Part shown: one piece after another, positions 1-4,094 of the stretch
How positions within the stretch are numbered: the stretch's first letter is position 1
Layout: every line of letters begins with the position of its first letter
Assembly: GCA_002312935.1 (NCBI GenBank)
Contig: DCAT01000129.1
Coordinates: 1-5,343, forward strand
Reading direction: 5' to 3'
Length of the DNA stretch: 5,343 nucleotides
Source of the DNA: Oceanospirillaceae bacterium UBA1126
Lineage (GTDB): Bacteria > Pseudomonadota > Gammaproteobacteria > Pseudomonadales > Balneatricaceae
Made by a program: the position numbers and the translations under genes
Notes under the pieces: model-generated
What the model saw: only the letters and a program-made list of their open reading frames with translations
Told to the model about the DNA's origin: nothing
The model's database searches: none

Positions 1-114
1 ATACTTGATCGGGGTTATGGCAGGCCAACAAAAACCACATCACTCGAAGTTAACGCACCGCTTGCCCCTACGGAAATCCGTTTGGTGGCATACACTGGCT
101 CAGCTTCAGATTAA
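1..114 (+). CDS. C-terminal fragment of a phage-like protein (possible terminase small subunit/DUF5681-like), cut by window edge
   Basis: Frame 1 is open from the first base and reads 37 codons to a TAA at 112-114, so only the C-terminus is visible. The visible part starts ILDRGYGRPTK and ends with a short hydrophobic stretch, IRLVAY, and a polar tail. The pattern 'LDRGYGRPT' recurs in small phage DNA-packaging proteins (terminase small subunit and DUF5681-type proteins), where it ends an alpha-helical region. This is recognised by memory of the motif, not by a search. The gene runs toward the tRNA-Arg 3' end and stops 185 bases short of it, which would fit a prophage or island lying left of the tRNA. 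It could equally be an unrelated protein, because 37 residues give little evidence. Reading frame confidence is moderate and family assignment is low. Confidence 0.45.
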   Translation: MLDRGYGRPTKTTSLEVNAPLAPTEIRLVAYTGSASD

Positions 115-299
115 GATATGAAACTATGCAAGCAATAGAAAGGCAGCCTAAAAACTCTAGGGTGACATACTAAGAATCAACGTAGGCGGGGTTTGCGGGT
201 GAGATGTTGGAAAGGCCAGTCCAACTGCTTGAACGGGGACCAAATACAAAATTTATCGAAGACACTAAGGCATAAAAACCTGTAAGTATTTGATTTATA
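115..299. other. Non-coding spacer between phage-like fragment and tRNA-Arg 3' end
   Basis: I see no convincing gene here on either strand. It contains a 6-bp inverted repeat, GTTGGA (206-211) and TCCAAC (220-225), around an 8-base loop. No T-run follows on either strand, so it is not a normal intrinsic terminator, although it lies downstream of the tRNA and could take part in 3' processing or termination. I found no second copy of the tRNA 3' segment in this stretch, so no direct-repeat att pair can be shown inside the window. Confidence 0.5.
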
Positions 300-376
300 T
301 GGCGCGCCAGGAGGGAGTCGAACCCCCGACCAACAGGATCGGAACCTGCTACTCTATCCAGCTGAGCTACTGGCGC
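300..376 (-). tRNA. tRNA-Arg (anticodon CCG), CCA encoded
   Basis: The minus strand folds into a full 77-nt cloverleaf. The acceptor stem is GCGCCAG paired with CTGGCGC, with discriminator G and an encoded CCA. The D stem is GCTC with GAGT and a 9-nt loop. The anticodon stem is GCAGG with CCTGT around the loop TTCCGAT, which puts CCG at positions 34-36. The variable loop is TGGTC. The T stem is GGGGG with CCCTC and loop TTCGACT. CCG reads the CGG arginine codon and is a single-copy type of tRNA-Arg in many gammaproteobacteria. It is transcribed leftward, away from the cytochrome gene. Its 3' end faces a phage-like fragment, and tRNA-Arg genes are common integration targets. Confidence 0.98.
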
Positions 377-385
377 ATATTGCAC

Positions 386-407
386 AGCCCTGACGAGATT
401 TAGGGCT
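386..407 (-). other. Hairpin in the tRNA-Arg precursor 5' leader
   Basis: AGCCCT and AGGGCT form a perfect 6-bp inverted repeat around a 10-base loop. It ends 9 bases upstream of the mature tRNA 5' end. If transcription starts near 417, this stem lies wholly in the pre-tRNA leader that RNase P removes. No T-run follows on either strand, so it is not an intrinsic terminator. Function is unknown, and chance occurrence is possible. Confidence 0.3.
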
Positions 408-423
408 ACTGCGAAGAAGCGGT

Positions 424-452
424 ATGATACGTGTGTTGGGGTTGAGGTTCAA
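424..452 (-). promoter_or_regulatory. Candidate sigma70 promoter for tRNA-Arg
   Basis: Reading the minus strand, TTGAAC (452-447, 4/6 to the -35 consensus) is followed after exactly 17 bases by TATCAT (429-424, 5/6 to the -10 consensus). The predicted start is near 417, giving a pre-tRNA leader of about 40 nt. The discriminator begins ACCGC, fairly GC-rich, a tendency of stringently controlled stable-RNA promoters. Position and spacing fit well; no experimental start is known. Confidence 0.6.
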
Positions 453-501
453 GGCCTCTATTGGGGCATTTTTGCTTGTTATGGGTTACTTTTTCAGCTA
501 T

Positions 502-529
502 TTGTCTACCAGATTGCGGAGATTATACT
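502..529 (+). promoter_or_regulatory. Candidate upstream promoter (P2) for the cytochrome c5 gene
   Basis: TTGTCT (502-507, 4/6) and TATACT (524-529, 5/6) are separated by 16 bases, an acceptable sigma70 arrangement. The start would fall near 536, giving a leader of about 108 nt before the cytochrome start codon. It may act alongside the more proximal TATAAT at 561-566. Confidence 0.35.
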
Positions 530-560
530 TTGGCCCTTTCCCGTTTGGTTGTAATGCCGT

Positions 561-566
561 TATAAT
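561..566 (+). promoter_or_regulatory. Candidate proximal -10 element (P1) for the cytochrome c5 gene
   Basis: A perfect TATAAT lies 78 bases before the GTG start of the cytochrome. There is no good -35 box at 16-18 bases spacing (TTCCCG at 538-543 is poor) and no TGn extension, so it may need an activator. The start would be near 573, just before an uninterrupted run of eight T (576-583). A Shine-Dalgarno-like AAGGTGA follows at 584-590. CCGT and ACGG flank the hexamer symmetrically, but four-base arms are weak evidence for an operator. Confidence 0.45.
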
Positions 567-599
567 ACGGTTGAATTTTTTTTAAGGTGATCGGCGTCT

Positions 600-647
600 A
601 TGTCGTTTCACTTTCTTTCACTCTTTAGTATGAGGCATTTCACGTGA
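600..647 (+). CDS. Possible 15-residue leader ORF overlapping the cytochrome c5 start
   Basis: ATG at 600 opens 15 codons (MSFHFLSLFSMRHFT) ending in TGA at 645-647. The stop overlaps the GTG start codon of the cytochrome (644-646) by four bases, GTGA, the classic geometry of translational coupling by termination-reinitiation. AAGGTGA at 584-590 lies 9 bases before the ATG and is as good a ribosome-binding site as that of the cytochrome itself. The predicted P1 transcript would begin about 11 bases before this site. The peptide resembles no known protein to my knowledge and has three Phe-rich clusters. It could be a chance ORF; conservation across relatives would decide. Confidence 0.35.
   Translation: MSFHFLSLFSMRHFT
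631..635 (+). promoter_or_regulatory. Ribosome-binding site of the cytochrome c5 gene
   Basis: TGAGG ends 8 bases before the GTG at 644 and supports that start over any downstream codon. The next in-frame sequence is already the hydrophobic core of the signal peptide, so a later start would destroy it. The site lies inside the small leader ORF, so ribosomes translating that ORF would run over it. Confidence 0.6.
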
Positions 648-1081
648 TTACATTCAAGCCTGCAGCCCTTTTCAGCCTTTTAGCTGGTGTTATTTTGAGT
701 CTTGGTTCGTTAACTGTTGTAGCTAACCACGACAGTGATGAAAGTATCGTTGAGCGTATTAGTTCGGTGGGCAGAATTTGTATAGAAGGCGAAAGCTGCA
801 AGGCACCTGTTGCTAAGGTTATAGAAGTTGCTGCTGGCCCAAAGACAGGTAAAGAAGTTTATGCCAGTGGATGTGCCGCTTGTCACGACAGCGGCGCTGC
901 TGGTGCTCCTATGTTTGGTGATGTTGCCGCTTGGTCACCTCGTATTGATAAGGGCATAGAGAAGTTATTCTCTAACGCTTGGTACGGCTACAAATCAATG
1001 CCCGCTAAAGGTATGTGTAAAAGATGTTCTGAAGACGAAATTAAAGATGCTGTAATACATCTGGTTGATAGCTCTAAGTAG
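644..1081 (+). CDS. Cytochrome c5 family protein, periplasmic electron carrier
   Basis: A 145-residue precursor of a small c-type cytochrome. Residues 1-27 form a Sec signal peptide (a Lys at position 5, a hydrophobic core, and probable cleavage after VVA), so the mature protein should lie in the periplasm, where haem is attached. The haem site is CAACH (C77, C80, H81). Met119 in the SMPAKG segment is the expected sixth ligand. C125 and C128 (CKRC) form the extra C-terminal pair typical of cytochrome c5, and SEDEIKDAVIHLV is its final helix. A second pair, C46 and C52, lies in the pre-domain segment seen in many gammaproteobacterial c5 precursors. Known members pass electrons from the bc1 complex or quinol side to terminal oxidases such as cbb3; which partner is used here cannot be told. 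GTG start with TGAGG upstream; monocistronic with its own terminator. Often annotated cycB in Pseudomonas. Confidence 0.93.
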   Translation: MITFKPAALFSLLAGVILSLGSLTVVANHDSDESIVERISSVGRICIEGESCKAPVAKVIEVAAGPKTGKEVYASGCAACHDSGAAGAPMFGDVAAWSPRIDKGIEKLFSNAWYGYKSMPAKGMCKRCSEDEIKDAVIHLVDSSK

Positions 1082-1095
1082 TTAGCTACAGGCCG

Positions 1096-1122
1096 AAAAA
1101 CCCGGCATTAGCCGGGTTTTTT
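1096..1122 (+). terminator. Intrinsic terminator after the cytochrome c5 gene
   Basis: CCCGGC (1101-1106), loop ATTA, and GCCGGG (1111-1116) form a perfect GC-rich 6-bp stem, followed by six T (1117-1122). The preceding AAAAA (1096-1100) can extend pairing and makes the element symmetric, so it could also stop minus-strand transcripts. It begins 14 bases after the cytochrome stop codon and separates it from the transporter gene. Confidence 0.93.
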
Positions 1123-1135
1123 GTGCATGAATAAA

Positions 1136-1140
1136 AAGGA
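1136..1140 (+). promoter_or_regulatory. Ribosome-binding site of the EamA transporter gene
   Basis: AAGGA ends 9 bases before the GTG at 1150 and supports that codon as the start. The ATG at 1143 is in another frame and is not the start. Confidence 0.6.
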
Positions 1141-1149
1141 ATATGCATC

Positions 1150-2007
1150 GTGTCCGAATATATTAAAGGTATTTTGCTCACTTCTGTGGGTGTGCTAATA
1201 CTAAGTATAGATGGTTTGTTAATTCGCTTAATTGCGGCAGATGCTTTTGATCTCTTATTTTGGCGTGGGCTCTTGATGAGCGTTACCATTGCTGTTGTTC
1301 TTATGCTACAAAAGTCCACTAGCTCATGGTTACCAGTGGACGCGGCTTCTCTTAGGTCTTCTTTTTTTATGGTGGTGTGCACCATTACTTTTGTAATGGC
1401 GATTAACTTGAGTAGTGTAGCCAACGTGCTCGTTATTATTAGTTCCCAGCCACTATTTGCTGCCGTGTTGGGGTGGGTATTTTTACGTGAAATGCCTCAA
1501 CCTGTTACTTGGGTGGCTATTGGTTTATCCATGCTAGGAATAGGCTGGGTGCTATCAGGATCTTGGTCTGAGCCCAACTTTACAGGGGATTTACTGGCTT
1601 TAGTTTGCTGTATCGCTTTGGCTGCAAAGTTTGTTAACGATCGCGCGGTAAGCCACAGAGATATGACCCCTGCATTAATTTCAGCAGGCCTTGTTACAGC
1701 TTTAGTGAGTTTTTTTGCTGGTAGCCCTATGGCATTGTCAGGCGATGCTTGGTGGTACATGGTGGCCTTGTGCCTGCTTGTAAGCCCACTAGCCTTTGCT
1801 TTTATCACCATTGGCCCAATGCGCATACCGGCAGCAGAAGTGGGCATGTTGATGTTGCTGGAAACTGCTTTAGGGCCCCTTTGGGTATGGCTTATTTTGA
1901 GTGAAGAGCCTAGTTCCACAGCCTTGCAAGGTGGCTCATTAGTGATAGGAACTTTGCTTCTCCACAGTTTATACCAGTGGCGCCGTAACCGACTGCAAGT
2001 GGCTTAA
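1150..2007 (+). CDS. EamA-family (drug/metabolite transporter superfamily) inner-membrane permease
   Basis: A 285-residue protein, the usual length for a ten-helix EamA transporter made of two repeated five-helix halves. Hydrophobic segments lie near residues 7-26, 34-53, 70-88, 93-112, 118-137, 146-164, 174-192, 200-220, 228-250 and 258-276. FWRG at 37-40 after helix 2 is typical of the first EamA repeat. The stretch AAEVGMLMLLETALGPLWVW (228-247) followed by EEPS matches the second repeat, with its conserved proline and acidic residues. The C-terminus ends in a basic tail (RRNR), placing it in the cytoplasm by the positive-inside rule. Members export or import amino acids, metabolites or drugs; the substrate cannot be inferred here. 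GTG start with AAGGA upstream. The gene sits close behind a strong terminator with no obvious promoter of its own, and its stop overlaps the convergent rep stop by four bases. Confidence 0.92.
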   Translation: MSEYIKGILLTSVGVLILSIDGLLIRLIAADAFDLLFWRGLLMSVTIAVVLMLQKSTSSWLPVDAASLRSSFFMVVCTITFVMAINLSSVANVLVIISSQPLFAAVLGWVFLREMPQPVTWVAIGLSMLGIGWVLSGSWSEPNFTGDLLALVCCIALAAKFVNDRAVSHRDMTPALISAGLVTALVSFFAGSPMALSGDAWWYMVALCLLVSPLAFAFITIGPMRIPAAEVGMLMLLETALGPLWVWLILSEEPSSTALQGGSLVIGTLLLHSLYQWRRNRLQVA

Positions 2008-4040
2008 AGGTCTGCAAACATGCCTTTGAGTCCGGCCAATGTGGCTTGGCCCTGTGCGACGTTTTTCTTAGGATCATCGTCACCTCGCCCTTGCCACTCT
2101 AGATCATCTGCAGGCAGTTCATCTAAAAAACGGCTAGGCGAACACTCTATGAGTTCACCATATTGCTTGCGCTTACGCGCTAGTGTGATGGCTAAAGTTC
2201 GTTTGGCGCGGGTGATGCCTACGTAGGCCAGGCGCCGCTCTTCCTCAACGTTGCCCTCGTCTACTGCATTTCTGTGCGGCAACAACTCTTCTTCCATACC
2301 CATTAAAAAAACATGTGGAAACTCTAACCCTTTAGCTGAATGCAGGGTCATCATCTGCACCCTATCCGTTTCGTCTTCTTCCTCTTGCCGCTCTAACAAG
2401 TCCATTAGCACTAAGCGCGCTACAGCGTCTCCCATATCAGCACTATCATTTTTCTCTACTGCTTTTTCTAACGATGTTTGTAAAGAAGAAATGAGGGTTT
2501 CAACATTGGCCATCCGTTTCTCTGCCATTGGCGGGCCACTACTGGTCTGTAACAACCAATCTTGATATTCCATGTCACGTACCATTTGCCGCACACTGGC
2601 GATTGGATCTTCCTGTTGAGATTTTTGTGATAAGTGCTCAATCCAGCCACCAAATTCTTTTACTCTAGTTAACGCAGCACCGCTTATGAACTGCTCTAAC
2701 CCAATTTCTTGGCATGAGCGAATAAGGCTTTCACCACGCTGGTTGGCATAGTTCACAAGTTTTTCTAACGTTGCAGCACCAATTTCCCGTCTTGGGGTGT
2801 TCACAATCCGTAAAAATGCGTTGTCGTCTGCAGGGTTTAATAGAATCTTCAGGTAGGCCATAATATCTTTCACCTCAGTACGAGAGAAAAAAGATTGCCC
2901 GCCGCTCATCTTGTAGGGCACTTTGTAGGACTGTAGTTTTAATTCCATTAACCGAGCTTGATGATTACTGCGGTATAAAATGGCGAAGTCTCTAAATTCA
3001 GCTTCGTTTTGTAATTGAAATTGCAGTATTTCAGTGGCAATACGCTCTGCTTCTGCATCTTCGTTGCGACAACTAATCACGCGGACAGGGTCACCAAATG
3101 CTTTATCACTCCACAACGCTTTACTGAATTCGTGAGGATTGTTGGCGATAAGTTGGTTGGCTACTTTTAAAATTCTGCCAGTGGAACGGTAGTTTTGTTC
3201 TAACTTCACCACTTTTAAAGAGGGAAAGTCTGCCTGCAACTCAGCCAAGTTTTCTGGCCTTGCGCCACGCCATGCGTAAATAGATTGGTCATCATCACCC
3301 ACTACGGTGAAGTTACTGCGATGTCCCACGAGTTGCTTCACTAATAAATACTGAGAACTATTAGTGTCTTGGTATTCGTCTACTAGTAAGTAGCGCACTT
3401 TGTTTTGCCACTTTTCTAAAATGTCTGGACGAGCCTTAAATAGCTCAACCGGTTGCAGAATTAAATCATCGAAATCTACACCATTATAAAGCTTCAATGT
3501 TTTTTGATAAGACTCGTAAACCCTAGCAGCTAATGCTTGTTCTGGGCCATTGGCACCAGCCATAGCTCTAGCTGGGCTAATTAAATCATTTTTCCAATTA
3601 GAAATAAGGTGTTGAATTGGCTCACAAGCATCTTCTGCAGCTTCAAATTCTTTATGGGTAAGGTCTTTTAGCAACGCTAATACGTCTTGGGAGTCGAAGA
3701 TGGAAAACCCAGGTTTATAACCCAAAGCATTAACTTCTTTGCGAATAATATTAAGGCCTAAGTTATGAAAGGTAGACACTGTAAGGCCACGACCTTCTTT
3801 GCCTGTCATCAAATTTCCCACTCGTTCTTTCATCTCTCGAGCAGATTTATTGGTGAATGTTAGGGCAATAATTTGGTGCCCTTTAAGGCCACATTCAGCT
3901 ATTAGGTAAGCAATTTTTTGGGTAATGACACTCGTTTTACCTGAACCAGCGCCGGCTAGCACCAGAACGGGTCCAGTAATGGCTTCTAAAGCTTCTTGTT
4001 GGCGTGGATTAAGGCGGCTCACAGAATAATAACTCAGCAT
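2004..4040 (-). CDS. rep: ATP-dependent DNA helicase Rep (SF1A, UvrD/Rep family)
   Basis: Rep is a 3'-5' helicase that travels with the replisome and clears proteins and R-loop-type blocks ahead of forks. All SF1A motifs are present, numbered from the ATG at 4040: Walker A GAGSGKT (30-36), motif Ia TFTNKSAREM (61-70), Walker B LLVDEYQDTN (218-227), motif III VGDDDQSIYAWRGA (247-260), motif IV LEQNYRSTGRIL (280-291), motif V TLHSAKGLEF (565-574) and motif VI YVGITRAKR (606-614). The segment between motifs IV and V carries Rep-type landmarks (GGQSFFSR, RIVNTPRREIG). Length is 678 codons, against about 670 in the family. It is Rep rather than UvrD by its overall sequence and the short C-terminal tail (GQATLAGLKGMFADL). 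GTG at 4022 would give MSRLNPRQQ, the usual N-terminus of Pseudomonas Rep, and is a serious alternative start; neither has a strong ribosome-binding site. It lies 54 bases downstream of comM. Confidence 0.97.
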   Translation of the reverse strand: MLSYYSVSRLNPRQQEALEAITGPVLVLAGAGSGKTSVITQKIAYLIAECGLKGHQIIALTFTNKSAREMKERVGNLMTGKEGRGLTVSTFHNLGLNIIRKEVNALGYKPGFSIFDSQDVLALLKDLTHKEFEAAEDACEPIQHLISNWKNDLISPARAMAGANGPEQALAARVYESYQKTLKLYNGVDFDDLILQPVELFKARPDILEKWQNKVRYLLVDEYQDTNSSQYLLVKQLVGHRSNFTVVGDDDQSIYAWRGARPENLAELQADFPSLKVVKLEQNYRSTGRILKVANQLIANNPHEFSKALWSDKAFGDPVRVISCRNEDAEAERIATEILQFQLQNEAEFRDFAILYRSNHQARLMELKLQSYKVPYKMSGGQSFFSRTEVKDIMAYLKILLNPADDNAFLRIVNTPRREIGAATLEKLVNYANQRGESLIRSCQEIGLEQFISGAALTRVKEFGGWIEHLSQKSQQEDPIASVRQMVRDMEYQDWLLQTSSGPPMAEKRMANVETLISSLQTSLEKAVEKNDSADMGDAVARLVLMDLLERQEEEDETDRVQMMTLHSAKGLEFPHVFLMGMEEELLPHRNAVDEGNVEEERRLAYVGITRAKRTLAITLARKRKQYGELIECSPSRFLDELPADDLEWQGRGDDDPKKNVAQGQATLAGLKGMFADL

Positions 4041-4060
4041 AAAGATGTCAAAAATCAGCT

Positions 4061-4093
4061 GCGCATTATAGGTGTTTTTTAACTTGGATGCGC
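4061..4093. repeat. GCGCAT/ATGCGC inverted repeat in the comM-rep gap
   Basis: GCGCAT (4061-4066) and ATGCGC (4088-4093) are exact 6-bp inverted copies with 21 bases between them. On the minus strand, one arm occupies the place where a -35 box would sit relative to the TATAAT at 4070-4065, and the other arm overlaps the end of that -10. This is the layout of a dimeric regulator site, but a 6-bp arm can arise by chance. There is no T-run after the second arm on the minus strand, so it is not a comM terminator. Confidence 0.35.
4065..4070 (-). promoter_or_regulatory. Candidate -10 element for rep
   Basis: Reading the minus strand, a perfect TATAAT (4070-4065) lies in the gap between comM and rep. 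The start would be near 4058, leaving a leader of about 18 nt to the ATG at 4040 or 36 nt to the GTG at 4022. No recognisable -35 box sits at 16-18 bases; that place holds an arm of an inverted repeat. Rep may therefore be expressed from its own weak or regulated promoter as well as by read-through from comM. Confidence 0.4.
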
Positions 4094-4094
4094 C

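Noticed and set aside
206..225. GTTGGA/TCCAAC hairpin downstream of the tRNA 3' end
   Set aside because: Short stem without a T-run; too weak to call a terminator or attachment-site arm.
170..385. Minus-strand open frame of 71 codons
   Set aside because: It is a translation of the tRNA-Arg gene and its flank; the 'PVAQLDRVAGSDPV...FDSLLAR' pattern is a known false protein arising from tRNA sequence.
1086..1424. Minus-strand open frame opposite the start of the transporter
   Set aside because: It overlaps the terminator and a clearly coding transporter on the other strand, and its product shows no recognisable domain.
1497..1919. Minus-strand open frame opposite the transporter
   Set aside because: Antisense shadow of transmembrane-helix codons; no domain, and no plausible ribosome-binding site noticed.
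2034..2051. GGCCAA/TTGGCC hairpin just past the transporter stop
   Set aside because: Perfect 6-bp stem but no adjacent T-run on either strand, and it lies within rep codons; not supported as a terminator.
2020..2565. Plus-strand open frames opposite the 3' part of rep (2020-2226, 2251-2565)
   Set aside because: Antisense shadows of a gene with all helicase motifs intact; low-complexity Ser/Arg-rich products.
2468..2653. Minus-strand open frame of 61 codons inside rep
   Set aside because: It lies in another frame of the same strand within the rep coding sequence; no independent start signal or recognisable product.
4023..4051. TTGACA (4051-4046) and TATTCT (4028-4023) with 17-base spacing on the minus strand
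   Set aside because: It looks like a sigma70 promoter, but the transcript would begin near 4016, downstream of both candidate rep start codons, so it could not express full-length Rep.
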